Part shown: positions 1 through 8,395 of the stretch, piece by piece
How positions within the stretch are numbered: position 1 is the first letter of the stretch
Layout: every line of letters starts with the position of its first letter
Source of the DNA: an uncultured Polaribacter sp.
Lineage (GTDB): Bacteria > Bacteroidota > Bacteroidia > Flavobacteriales > Flavobacteriaceae
Assembly (NCBI GenBank): GCA_937936695.1
Contig: CALHCK010000027.1
Coordinates: 1-18,373, forward strand
Direction: 5' to 3'
DNA: 18,373 nucleotides
The notes under the pieces: generated by a model
Database searches by the model: none
The model's input: only the letters and a program-made list of their open reading frames with translations
What the model was told of the DNA's origin: nothing
Position numbers and translations under genes: made by a program

Positions 1-1
1 G

Positions 2-283
2 AGTATACCTTGGTTTGTTGTAATTGGTGGTATTGTAATTTTATTAGGTCATTATGTAGATATTTTTATAATGGTTATGCCTGCAACTGTAGGAGGTCAT
101 TGGTCTTTCGGAATTGCAGAAATTAGCTCTTTATTATTCTTCATAGGAATATTTATATATGCTACATTTAATGCCTTTGCAAAAGCAAATGCTATTCCAA
201 AAGGTAATCCATTCTTAGGAGAAAGTGAACATTTTCACTATTACAATATTGAACACAGAGGTGAAGGTTCAGATCACCATTAA
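2..283 (+). CDS. actF: Alternative complex III membrane subunit ActF, 3' end only
   Basis: This is the C-terminal part of a membrane protein whose start lies before the window; the frame is open from base 2. I assign it to ActF, the second quinone-site membrane subunit of alternative complex III (quinol:cytochrome c oxidoreductase), from the segment GHYVDIFIMVMPATVGGHW and from its position just before coxB. Two hydrophobic stretches are visible, roughly PWFVVIGGIVILLGHYVDIF and then IAEISSLLFFIGIFIYATF, followed by a short hydrophilic tail rich in His and Glu. In Flavobacterium, alternative complex III is known to form a supercomplex with an aa3 oxidase, which fits the next two genes. CoxB starts 36 bases downstream with no terminator between, so the genes are probably co-transcribed. 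Confidence 0.85.
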   Translation, partial: SIPWFVVIGGIVILLGHYVDIFIMVMPATVGGHWSFGIAEISSLLFFIGIFIYATFNAFAKANAIPKGNPFLGESEHFHYYNIEHRGEGSDHH

Positions 284-319
284 TAAATAATTAATTAAAA
301 TAATTAAGACGAGATAAAT

Positions 320-1327
320 ATGCTAGCTCTATTTTATATTTTTATAGGTGTTGCAATAGGTGTAAGTTTTTGGCAAATTACCAGAATCTTAGATTTTAGA
401 GAAGTAATTGCTACAGACAAAGACAATGCTACACAAGGTAAAAACGCTTTATACTTCATGGCCTTTTTATATGCAATAATGATTTATTGCTTAATTTTCA
501 TGAATGTAATTATGTTACCTGAATCTGCTTCTATAGAAGGAGAACATGATGACAACCTTTTTAGTATTACTTTTTGGTTAATTGGTGTAGTACAGTTTAT
601 TATGCAGTTTTTAATCTTTTATTTTACTTTTAAGTACAAAGGTAATAAAGACAATAAAGCTAAGTTTTATGCAGATAGTCACAAATTAGAAGTAATATGG
701 ACAATTACTCCTGCTGTTGTTTTAGTATTCTTAATAGGGTATGGTTTATGGCAATGGAATGATGTTATGGATTTATCTAATGAAAAAGATGCTGTAGTAA
801 TTGAAGTATACTCTCAACAGTTTAGATGGGATGCTCGTTATGCAGGAACAGATAATACATTAGGTTATGGAAACGTAAACTTTATCAAAGGTATTAACAC
901 AATGGGTGTTGATATGACAGATAAAAACTCTTTAGACGATAAACAAGTTACTGAATTGTACTTACCAAAAGGTAGAAAAATTCATTTTAAGTTTAGATCG
1001 CAAGATGTATTACACTCTGCTTATATGCCTCACTTTAGAGCTCAAATGAACTGTGTACCTGGTATGGTTACAGAATTTGGTTTTACTCCTAAGTATACTA
1101 CAGAGGAAATGAGACAACAACCAGAAGTTATTGCAAAAGCTAAAGGAATTAACAAAATTAGAAAAGCTAAAGGAGAAGATCCTTATATTTTCGATTACCT
1201 TTTATTATGTAATAAAATATGTGGTGCATCTCACTACAACATGCAGATGAAAATTACTGTTGTAGAAGAAGATGAATATGAAGCGTGGATTGCTAAGCAA
1301 CCAACATTAGCGTCAGTTATTAAATAA
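320..1327 (+). CDS. coxB: Cytochrome c oxidase subunit II (CuA subunit)
   Basis: This 335-residue subunit receives electrons at the CuA centre and passes them to subunit I. The CuA site is visible: His232 in DVLHSAYMPHF, then Cys297, Cys301, His305 and Met308 in the CxxxCxxxHxxM pattern of CNKICGASHYNM. Hydrophobic stretches lie near residues 1-20, 43-66, 82-104 and 124-146. That is more than the two helices of the classical subunit, and an N-terminal extension of this kind is usual in Bacteroidota. The segment QQFRWDARYAG around residue 167 is the usual entry to the cupredoxin domain. No covalent haem c motif (CxxCH) is present. The stop is 33 bases before coxA, so the two genes are very likely one transcript with the upstream alternative complex III genes. 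Confidence 0.95.
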   Translation: MLALFYIFIGVAIGVSFWQITRILDFREVIATDKDNATQGKNALYFMAFLYAIMIYCLIFMNVIMLPESASIEGEHDDNLFSITFWLIGVVQFIMQFLIFYFTFKYKGNKDNKAKFYADSHKLEVIWTITPAVVLVFLIGYGLWQWNDVMDLSNEKDAVVIEVYSQQFRWDARYAGTDNTLGYGNVNFIKGINTMGVDMTDKNSLDDKQVTELYLPKGRKIHFKFRSQDVLHSAYMPHFRAQMNCVPGMVTEFGFTPKYTTEEMRQQPEVIAKAKGINKIRKAKGEDPYIFDYLLLCNKICGASHYNMQMKITVVEEDEYEAWIAKQPTLASVIK

Positions 1328-1360
1328 TTTAAAAAAAACGATACTACAAATAATAAGATT

Positions 1361-3142
1361 ATGTCAGAACATCATCATAAAGAAACATTTGTAACAAAAT
1401 ACATATTTACACAAGATCATAAAATGATTTCTAAGCAGTTTTTAGTAACTGGTTTATTTATGGGAATTATTGGTGTATTTATGTCTATGTTATTTCGTAT
1501 GCAAATTGCATGGCCAGAGAAATCTTTTTCAATTATTGAAGCTTTCTTAGGTAACCATCAAACAGATGGAGTAATGAATCCAGATATTTACCTAGCTTTA
1601 GTTACAATACATGGTACTATAATGGTATTCTTTGTACTAACGGCAGGTTTAAGTGGTACTTTCTCGAATCTATTAATTCCATTACAAATTGGAGCAAGAG
1701 ATATGGCTTCAGGATTCCTTAATATGGTTTCTTATTGGTTGTTTTTCTTATCTAGTGTAATAATGGTTATCTCATTATTTGTTGAAGCAGGTCCTGCTTC
1801 TGCTGGTTGGACTATTTATCCTCCATTAAGTGCTTTACCGCAAGCAATACCAGGTTCTGGTGCAGGTATGACCTTATGGTTAGTATCTATGGCTATTTTT
1901 ATTGCTTCTTCTTTAATAGGATCTTTAAACTACATAGTTACTGTTCTTAATTTAAGAACAAAAGGTATGAAAATGACAAGATTACCACTTACAATTTGGG
2001 CATTCTTTATTACTGCTGTTATTGGAGTTGTTTCTTTCCCAGTGTTATTATCAGCTGCTTTATTGTTAGTTTTTGATAGAAGTTTTGGTACATCGTTTTA
2101 TTTGTCAGATATTTTTATATCAGGAGAAGTATTACATTATCAAGGTGGATCACCAGTATTATTTGAACATTTATTTTGGTTCTTAGGTCACCCAGAGGTT
2201 TATATTGTATTATTACCAGCTTTAGGTATAACATCAGAAATTATCTCTACACACTCTAGAAAACCAATTTTTGGTTATAGAGCAATGATTGGATCTATTA
2301 TGGCAATTGCATTTTTATCTACAATTGTTTGGGGGCACCATATGTTTATCTCAGGAATGAATCCTTTCTTAGGTTCTGTATTTACATTTACAACATTATT
2401 AATCGCGATACCATCAGCTGTAAAAGCTTTTAACTTTGTAACTACTTTATGGAAAGGTAATTTACAGTTAAACCCAGCAATGTTATTTTCTATTGGTCTT
2501 GTTTCTACTTTTGTAACAGGAGGTTTGACAGGATTAGTGTTAGGAGATTCAGCTTTAGATATAGCAATTCATGATACTTATTTTGTAGTTGCTCACTTTC
2601 ACTTAGTAATGGGTGTATCAGCAATTTTTGGTATGTATGCAGGAGTTTACCATTGGTTCCCTAAAATGTATGGAAGAATGATGAACAAAACTCTTGGTTA
2701 CTGGCACTTTTGGATTAGCATAATATGTGCTTATGGAGTATTCTGGCCAATGCATTTTATTGGTTTAGCTGGTTTACCAAGAAGATATTATACTAATACA
2801 AACTTTCCAATGTTTGATGATTTATTACAAATTAATCAAGTAATTACAATATTTGCTTTAATAGGAGGTTTAGCTCAAATTATATTTATCGCAAACTTCT
2901 TTATTTCTATGTATAGAGGAGCAAAAGCAACGGAGAACCCTTGGAAATCTAATACTTTAGAATGGACTACACCTGTAGAACATGTTCATGGTAACTGGCC
3001 TGGTAAATTACCAGAAGTTCACAGATGGGCTTATGACTACAGTAAAAGAGTAGACCCTAATGATGATGATAGTGATTACTTACATGGAGAAGATTTTGTT
3101 TTACAAACAACTCCATTATTAGAAGGCGAAGAGCCATCATAA
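1361..3142 (+). CDS. coxA: Cytochrome c oxidase subunit I, haem-copper catalytic subunit
   Basis: This 593-residue polytopic membrane protein reduces oxygen and pumps protons. The metal ligands can be placed: His84 (HGT) and His414 for low-spin haem a; His412 for haem a3; and His277, His326 and His327 for CuB. Tyr281 in GHPEVY is the tyrosine cross-linked to His277. Glu279 in that same motif is the D-channel glutamate that marks an A1-type oxidase. A D-channel entry Asp is likely in IGARDMAS, and a K-channel Lys in SRKPIFGY. The N-terminus is His-rich (MSEHHHKETF), which is common in this phylum. A perfect hairpin terminator follows the stop, so this is the last gene of the respiratory operon. 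No cox assembly genes lie within the window. Confidence 0.97.
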   Translation: MSEHHHKETFVTKYIFTQDHKMISKQFLVTGLFMGIIGVFMSMLFRMQIAWPEKSFSIIEAFLGNHQTDGVMNPDIYLALVTIHGTIMVFFVLTAGLSGTFSNLLIPLQIGARDMASGFLNMVSYWLFFLSSVIMVISLFVEAGPASAGWTIYPPLSALPQAIPGSGAGMTLWLVSMAIFIASSLIGSLNYIVTVLNLRTKGMKMTRLPLTIWAFFITAVIGVVSFPVLLSAALLLVFDRSFGTSFYLSDIFISGEVLHYQGGSPVLFEHLFWFLGHPEVYIVLLPALGITSEIISTHSRKPIFGYRAMIGSIMAIAFLSTIVWGHHMFISGMNPFLGSVFTFTTLLIAIPSAVKAFNFVTTLWKGNLQLNPAMLFSIGLVSTFVTGGLTGLVLGDSALDIAIHDTYFVVAHFHLVMGVSAIFGMYAGVYHWFPKMYGRMMNKTLGYWHFWISIICAYGVFWPMHFIGLAGLPRRYYTNTNFPMFDDLLQINQVITIFALIGGLAQIIFIANFFISMYRGAKATENPWKSNTLEWTTPVEHVHGNWPGKLPEVHRWAYDYSKRVDPNDDDSDYLHGEDFVLQTTPLLEGEEPS

Positions 3143-3155
3143 TAGTACTTAATAT

Positions 3156-3189
3156 AAAAAAAGCCTTTCAATTTTGAAAGGCTTTTTTT
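3156..3189 (+). terminator. Rho-independent terminator after coxA
   Basis: A perfect 15-base-pair stem (3156-3170 with 3175-3189) has an ATTT loop. The core arms are GCCTTTCA and TGAAAGGC, flanked by seven A on the left and seven T on the right. The symmetry means it could also stop leftward transcription, but no leftward gene lies nearby. It separates the respiratory operon from the ATPase-mscS pair. Confidence 0.9.
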
Positions 3190-3240
3190 ATAAGTCTTAC
3201 TTATTTATTATATTAGCTTATAATCGATTAAAACACATGA

Positions 3241-4425
3241 ATGTCTTTCTTAGATAAAATTAAATCAGGCACTAGTTTTTTGTACAAGCTTTTTGATATT
3301 GATGAAAAAAATGAGGTTTCTATAATTAAAGAAGCAGAAGAAAAAAAAGTTTTACCTAACGATTATCTAGAACGATTTACACTCTACCCAATTCAGAATA
3401 AAGAGTTTTTAAAAAATAGAGAAGAAGAACTTAAAAGTTTAGAACTTTCTTATGAAAATTGGAAAATTGCTAATTCTCCTTTGCTAGTTGTTAATGATCC
3501 TGGAGAAGGAGGAACTTCTTTACTTCATGCGAGTACTTACATATATCCATCCGCTAAAATCCTTGAAACCAAAGCTACAATTGATACTTATGATAAGTTA
3601 ATTGCTTTACTTTCAAAATTACTACGTATTGAGGATAGCTTCAATAGCTTAAAAGAATTAGAAATCTATATTAATCAAAATTTAGAAAGTGAAGTTATCA
3701 TTTTAGAAAATATTGAAAGATTATTTATAAGAAGAGTAAAGGGGTTTGATTTATTAGAAGATTTTTTGCTTTTTTTACATGCTACAAAAACAAAAATTTA
3801 TTGGATCATTTCAATCAATAAATACTCATTTTATTATTTAAATAGAGTTAAATTTTTAGCGTCTCATTTTCCTTCTATCGTTCATTTAAAACCTATCTCT
3901 AACGAGCATTTAAAAAGTGAAATATTAGACAGAAATAAAGGGTATAAACTTGTTTATTTAAAGCCTACAAAACTTAGTAGCAAGGTAGAAAAGCAACTAA
4001 AAAAAATATCGAAAGAAGAGAGACAAGAGTTACTAGAGAAAATATTTTTTAAACAATTGTTTTTATTCTCTAAAGGTAATATCTCTAAAGCTATTCTTTA
4101 TGCTAGAAATTCTGCATATAATGTTAAAGAAAAAACAGTTTTTGTAAAACCTATTCAAATTAAAGTTATTGATGATTTAGCTTTAAATGATCTCTTTATA
4201 TTAGAAGCTATGTTTCAGCACAGATCTTTATCTATAGATGAGTTAAATATCGTTTTAAGAAATTCTGATAGACAAAGTAGATTAAGTATAGAAAAGCTTT
4301 TAGAAAAACAATTAATTCGTCAAAGAGCATCTATTAATGGTAGGTTAGAGTATAGAATCAATTTAATTTACCTAAATCTATTAAAAGATTTATTAAGAGA
4401 AAGATTAAACAGAAACTTTAGATAA
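3241..4425 (+). CDS. Degenerate AAA-like ATPase with C-terminal winged helix
   Basis: This is a soluble protein of 394 residues that I do not recognise as a named family; its layout is that of an AAA+/STAND-type NTPase. The P-loop position holds NDPGEGGTS (85-93), where the invariant Lys is Gly and the first Gly is Asn. The Walker B position reads VIILENIERLF (152-162), with the Asp-Glu pair replaced by Glu-Asn. A sensor-1-like strand WIISINKYSF (188-197) and a sensor-2-like segment SKGNISKAILYA (277-288) follow. Residues about 316-385 look like a winged-helix domain. No signal peptide or membrane helix is seen. The stop lies 1 base before the mscS start, which implies translational coupling and a shared role. 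Nucleotide hydrolysis looks unlikely; nucleotide binding or a regulatory role is inference. An ATG at 3237 is out of frame and soon stops. Confidence 0.8.
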   Translation: MSFLDKIKSGTSFLYKLFDIDEKNEVSIIKEAEEKKVLPNDYLERFTLYPIQNKEFLKNREEELKSLELSYENWKIANSPLLVVNDPGEGGTSLLHASTYIYPSAKILETKATIDTYDKLIALLSKLLRIEDSFNSLKELEIYINQNLESEVIILENIERLFIRRVKGFDLLEDFLLFLHATKTKIYWIISINKYSFYYLNRVKFLASHFPSIVHLKPISNEHLKSEILDRNKGYKLVYLKPTKLSSKVEKQLKKISKEERQELLEKIFFKQLFLFSKGNISKAILYARNSAYNVKEKTVFVKPIQIKVIDDLALNDLFILEAMFQHRSLSIDELNIVLRNSDRQSRLSIEKLLEKQLIRQRASINGRLEYRINLIYLNLLKDLLRERLNRNFR

Positions 4426-4426
4426 G

Positions 4427-5293
4427 ATGAAAAGAATTTTAAATTTATTGTTTCTTGGAATTTGTACTTTAAGTTTTGCACAAAAAGAAACAGTTAAAAA
4501 TGTAAAAAGTAATGTAGAAAATACTATTTCTACAGCAACAGATGTAATATCAATTACTAAAATTTTAACAATAGTTGTCGTTATTATTTTAACATGGGGT
4601 ATTATGAAATTACTTGATTGGTTTTTTAAAAACTTAGTCAAGAATTTTAACAGGCATCGTTTAAAAATTTTAAGATTACAACCAATCGTTAAAATTTTAG
4701 TATGGACATTAGCTATTTATACGCTTATTATAACACTTTTTAACCCATCTGCAGAAGCTGTGTATGCATTAATGGGATCATCTGCATTAGCACTTGGTTT
4801 TGCATTACAAGACATAGTAAAAAATGTATTTGGGGGATTGTTAATAATTTTAGACAGACCTTTTCAGATAGGAGATAGAATAAATATTAAAGGAAATTAC
4901 GGTGAAGTAATTAATATTGGTTTACGAAATACAATTGTAAGTACTTTAGATGATAACACTGTAACAATACCAAATTCTGCTATTATTTCTGATAGTATTT
5001 CTAATGCTAATTCAGGAGCATTAGACTGCATGGTGGTTATTAATTTATGGTTGCCTATTGATGTAGATGTTACTCAAATTAGAAAAATTGTTGAAGAAGC
5101 TGCTATTACCTCTCGATATTTAAACATAGATCGTCCTGTAACGATTCTTTTCTTTGATCATTTTGATGATCATGCAGCAACAAAAGTAGTTGTAAAAGCA
5201 TATGTGTTAGATGCTAGGTATGAAAAATTATTTGAAGGAGATGTTACAGAAACTTCTAAAAAAGCATTTATAGAGGCTAATATTTACAATTAA
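4427..5293 (+). CDS. Small mechanosensitive ion channel, MscS family
   Basis: This 288-residue protein matches the small MscS architecture. It has a Sec-type signal peptide (about residues 1-18, ending SFAQ), a hydrophobic helix near 43-66, another near 86-104, and then the pore-lining helix rich in Gly and Ala (MGSSALALGFALQDIVKNVF). The conserved start of the cytoplasmic beta domain follows (DRPFQIGDRINIKGNYGEV), and then the alpha-beta vestibule. Such channels open under membrane tension and release solutes after hypo-osmotic shock. A cleavable signal peptide ahead of the MscS core occurs in other Gram-negative members. It is translationally linked to the degenerate ATPase upstream. No terminator is visible in the 65 bases before ruvB. 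Confidence 0.92.
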   Translation: MKRILNLLFLGICTLSFAQKETVKNVKSNVENTISTATDVISITKILTIVVVIILTWGIMKLLDWFFKNLVKNFNRHRLKILRLQPIVKILVWTLAIYTLIITLFNPSAEAVYALMGSSALALGFALQDIVKNVFGGLLIILDRPFQIGDRINIKGNYGEVINIGLRNTIVSTLDDNTVTIPNSAIISDSISNANSGALDCMVVINLWLPIDVDVTQIRKIVEEAAITSRYLNIDRPVTILFFDHFDDHAATKVVVKAYVLDARYEKLFEGDVTETSKKAFIEANIYN

Positions 5294-5345
5294 ATATAAC
5301 AATGTTAGAGTAACAAAAGTTACATCATTGTAGTTCAAAATCGTT

Positions 5346-5353
5346 TATCTTTG
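5346..5353 (+). promoter_or_regulatory. Bacteroidota -7 element of ruvB
   Basis: TATCTTTG matches the Bacteroidota sigma-ABfr -7 consensus TAnnTTTG exactly. The closest -33 candidate is a TTG at 5328-5330, with a spacer of 15 bases that is shorter than usual, so only the -7 element is clear. It ends 5 bases before the ruvB ATG, so the mRNA probably starts at or next to the start codon. Confidence 0.65.
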
Positions 5354-5358
5354 TGTTT

Positions 5359-6381
5359 ATGAACGAAAACTTAAATCCTGAAAACAATAATTTTTCTAAT
5401 GAAGATTTAGATGTAGAAAAAAAGTTACGTCCACTTTCTTTTGATGATTTTACGGGTCAAGACCAAGCAATAGATAATTTAAAAGTATTTGTAGAAGCAG
5501 CAAATATTAGAGGAGAAGCTTTAGATCATACACTTTTTCATGGACCTCCAGGGTTAGGTAAAACAACATTGGCACATATTTTAGCCAATGAGTTACAAGT
5601 AGGTATAAAAGTAACTTCTGGACCTGTTTTAGACAAACCAGGAGATTTAGCAGGATTACTTACCAACTTAGATGAGCGAGATGTTTTGTTTATTGATGAG
5701 ATTCATAGATTAAGCCCTATTGTTGAAGAATATTTGTATTCTGCAATGGAGGATTATAAAATTGATATTATGATAGAATCTGGTCCAAATGCCAGAACTG
5801 TTCAAATAAATTTAGAGCCTTTTACTTTAATAGGGGCAACTACCCGCTCTGGTTTACTTACAGCACCCATGCGTGCACGTTTTGGTATTAGTAGTAGACT
5901 GCATTATTATAAAACAGAGCTGCTAACAACCATTATTCAAAGAAGTGCATATATATTAAATGTTCCTATTTCTATGGAAGCAGCTATTGAAATTGCAGGT
6001 AGAAGTAGAGGAACACCAAGAATAGCAAACGCATTGTTAAGAAGAGTAAGAGATTTTGCACAGATTAAAGGAAATGGAAGTATTACAATAGAAATAGCAA
6101 AATATTCTTTAAAAGCTTTAAATGTTGATGCTCATGGGTTAGACGAAATGGACAACAAGATTCTTGCTACTATAATAGATAAATTTAAAGGAGGCCCTGT
6201 AGGTATTAGTACCATTGCAACGGCTGTTTCTGAAAATACAGAAACCATAGAAGAAGTTTATGAGCCTTTTTTAATTCAGCAAGGTTTTATAATGAGAACT
6301 CCAAGAGGTAGAGAGGTAACAGATTTAGCTTACAAACATTTAGGAAGAATAAAAGGAAAAAATCAAGGAGAATTATTTTAG
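5359..6381 (+). CDS. ruvB: Holliday junction branch migration DNA helicase RuvB
   Basis: RuvB is the AAA+ motor that works with RuvA to drive branch migration of Holliday junctions during recombinational repair. From the ATG at 5359 the protein has 340 residues, the usual length. Walker A is GPPGLGKTT (62-70), Walker B is FIDEIH (111-116), sensor 1 is ATTRSG (160-165), and the arginine-finger region is APMRARFG. The C-terminal winged helix ends with FLIQQGFIMRTPRGR. A GTG two codons earlier (5353) is in frame, but its first base is the last base of the -7 promoter element, so it cannot be on the transcript; I therefore chose the ATG. The SulP gene starts 3 bases after the stop. RuvA and RuvC are not in the window. 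Confidence 0.97.
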   Translation: MNENLNPENNNFSNEDLDVEKKLRPLSFDDFTGQDQAIDNLKVFVEAANIRGEALDHTLFHGPPGLGKTTLAHILANELQVGIKVTSGPVLDKPGDLAGLLTNLDERDVLFIDEIHRLSPIVEEYLYSAMEDYKIDIMIESGPNARTVQINLEPFTLIGATTRSGLLTAPMRARFGISSRLHYYKTELLTTIIQRSAYILNVPISMEAAIEIAGRSRGTPRIANALLRRVRDFAQIKGNGSITIEIAKYSLKALNVDAHGLDEMDNKILATIIDKFKGGPVGISTIATAVSENTETIEEVYEPFLIQQGFIMRTPRGREVTDLAYKHLGRIKGKNQGELF

Positions 6382-6384
6382 TAA

Positions 6385-8112
6385 ATGCGAATTAAAAAGA
6401 TTGTACCAATATTAGAGTGGTTGCCAAATTATAAAAAAGCTTTTTTTAAAGATGATTTATTGGCAGGAATAACAGTTGGTATTATTTTAATTCCGCAAGG
6501 TATAGCATATGCCTTAATTGCTGGTTTACCTCCAATTTATGGGTTGTATAGTGCTTTAATTCCGCAGGTAATGTACACTCTTTTCGGGTCATCAAAACAA
6601 GTGGCTATTGGTCCTGTTGCTATGGATTCTTTAATTGTTGCTACAGGAGTATCAACATTAGCAATACTAGGTTCAGAAAATTATATTGCTACAGCTATTT
6701 TGTTGGCTTTAGTGGTGGGTGCAATTCAGTTAATAATGGGAATTTTTAACTTAGGATTTATTGTTAATTTTTTATCAAGACCCGTTATTACAGGTTTTAC
6801 ATCTTCAGTAGCTCTTATTATAGGATTTAATCAATTTAGAAATTTATTAGGAGTCGATTTTATACAATCTGATCAAATACATTTTTTATTAAAAGATATT
6901 TGGTTAAAAATAGGAGATTTTAATACCAATACTACACTCATTGGTTTGTTTTCTATGATAATAATTATTGCATTTAGAAAAATCAACAAAAAAATACCTA
7001 ATGCATTAATTGTAGTAATTTTTGGTATTGTAATTATGAGGTATTTTGGGAGTACATTTTACGGAGTATCTATAGTAAAAGAAATACCGTCTGGTTTACC
7101 CAGTTTTGATATTCCTGATTTTAAAATAAATAAGCTAAGAGAATTATTACCTATTGCATTAACACTTGCTATGGTGGGGTATTTAGAAACTATATCTATA
7201 GGAAAGTCTTTAGAGGCAAAACAAGATGATTACAGAATACGCCCAAATCAAGAATTAATTGCTTTAGGATTAGGAAATATGGTAGGTTCTTTTTTTAAAT
7301 CGTACCCAACAACATCTAGTTTTTCTAGGTCTGCAATTAATTATGAAAGCGGAGCAAAAACAGGTATGGCAGCATTAGTATCTGTATTAATGGTGGTAAT
7401 AACATTACTTTTTTTAACTCCTTTATTTTATCATTTGCCAAAAACAGTATTAGCAGCAATTATTATTGTAGCTGTGTTTGGTTTAGTAAATAGAAAAGAA
7501 GCTGCTTTTTTATGGAGAGCTAATAGATTAGATTTTTGGTTGATGTTTGCCACTTTTATAGCTACTTTATTTTTAGGAATTGAGTACGGAATAGGGGTAG
7601 GAGTTGGATTGTCTTTAATCGTATTAATTTACAGAACATCTAGACCTTATGTAGCAGAGTTAGGTAAGGTACCTAATTCTAATTTTTATAGAAATTGTAG
7701 TCGTTTTGAAGAAGTTTTAATAGATGATGATGTATTAGTTTTTAGATTTGATGCTCAATTGTTTTATGCAAATTCTAGCTATTTTAGAGACAGATTAGAT
7801 GAAATGTCTGATAAAAAAGGAACTGATTTAAAATTAATTGTTTTAGATGCAGAAAGTATTAATAGAGTAGATAGTACGGGGGTAGAAATGTTAAAAGAAC
7901 GTATTAAATTTTATCAAAAAAAAGGAGTACTGTTTTATTTAGCAGGAGTTAAAGGACCGGTTAGAGACGATTTATTTAAAAGCGGTATTTTATCTATAAT
8001 AAGCTTAAATCATTTTTTTATGAGAGTAAATGATGCTGTTAAGTTTCATAGAACAGGAGATAAAAAAGAGCAAGAAAAATATGCAAAATATATTCATCAG
8101 GCATATGATTAA
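6385..8112 (+). CDS. SulP-family inorganic anion transporter with STAS domain
   Basis: This 575-residue secondary transporter has the SulP membrane core followed by a cytoplasmic STAS domain. The opening IPQGIAYALIAGLPPIYGLYSA (about 36-57) and AIGPVAMDSL (74-83) are SulP signatures, as is the PTTSSFSRSAIN segment (308-319). About a dozen hydrophobic helices span residues 24-415. The STAS domain covers roughly 440-560 and carries the NTP-binding-like loop DAESINRVDSTG (488-499). The substrate could be sulfate, bicarbonate or another anion and cannot be told from sequence alone; no sulfate-assimilation genes lie nearby. It is 3 bases downstream of ruvB and probably shares its transcript. A hairpin terminator follows. 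Confidence 0.93.
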   Translation: MRIKKIVPILEWLPNYKKAFFKDDLLAGITVGIILIPQGIAYALIAGLPPIYGLYSALIPQVMYTLFGSSKQVAIGPVAMDSLIVATGVSTLAILGSENYIATAILLALVVGAIQLIMGIFNLGFIVNFLSRPVITGFTSSVALIIGFNQFRNLLGVDFIQSDQIHFLLKDIWLKIGDFNTNTTLIGLFSMIIIIAFRKINKKIPNALIVVIFGIVIMRYFGSTFYGVSIVKEIPSGLPSFDIPDFKINKLRELLPIALTLAMVGYLETISIGKSLEAKQDDYRIRPNQELIALGLGNMVGSFFKSYPTTSSFSRSAINYESGAKTGMAALVSVLMVVITLLFLTPLFYHLPKTVLAAIIIVAVFGLVNRKEAAFLWRANRLDFWLMFATFIATLFLGIEYGIGVGVGLSLIVLIYRTSRPYVAELGKVPNSNFYRNCSRFEEVLIDDDVLVFRFDAQLFYANSSYFRDRLDEMSDKKGTDLKLIVLDAESINRVDSTGVEMLKERIKFYQKKGVLFYLAGVKGPVRDDLFKSGILSIISLNHFFMRVNDAVKFHRTGDKKEQEKYAKYIHQAYD

Positions 8113-8160
8113 TTGTAACTTTCAAAAATAAAATTATTACATAATAATTTATAAAAAAAA

Positions 8161-8189
8161 AAGCTATCTAAAAATTAGATAGCCTTTTT
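8161..8189 (+). terminator. Terminator after the SulP gene
   Basis: An 8-base-pair stem (GCTATCTA at 8163-8170 with TAGATAGC at 8176-8183) has an AAAAT loop, a run of A before it and CTTTTT after it. It ends the ruvB-SulP transcript and marks the edge of the accessory segment that follows. Confidence 0.8.
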
Positions 8190-8245
8190 GTATCTATAGG
8201 ATAGTTGTTATTAATCTACTTTAATGTTGTATCCATGTACAAGCT

Positions 8246-8392
8246 TCATGTTAAATATTGCGTTACTGTTATTGTTTCATCATTGTCAATATGATATTTT
8301 ATAATAGAAACAGTTTGTAGAACAACAAAAATGGAAGAAGGAAGTAAGTTTGAAATATTTGGTATTAATTCATCTATTTTTATAGAATTAAG
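8246..8392 (-). pseudogene. Possible orphan C-terminal gene fragment next to the cassette
   Basis: On the minus strand, 48 sense codons run without a stop from the cassette edge (8392) to a TGA at 8246-8248. They encode a mixed, protein-like peptide that includes IDELIPNISNLL, SIIKYHIDNDETI and TVTQYLT. There is no start codon at its upstream end, which coincides with the outer edge of the palindromic element. It may be the tail of a gene cut off by insertion, or the remnant of an older unit in the same orientation. I do not recognise the family. A second short frame (MKLVHGYNIKVD, then stop) lies just beyond it. Chance openness in AT-rich DNA is possible. Apart from this, 8190-8391 shows no clear gene; a 30-codon plus-strand frame starting at 8331 is not convincing. 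Confidence 0.25.
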
Positions 8393-8395
8393 CGT

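Noticed and set aside
4405..4641. Minus-strand frame over the start of the MscS gene
   Set aside because: It is a shadow of the MscS coding sequence, with low-complexity hydrophobic composition and no start context.
5353..5358. GTG start for RuvB two codons upstream
   Set aside because: Its first base is the last base of the -7 promoter element, so it would not be transcribed from that promoter.
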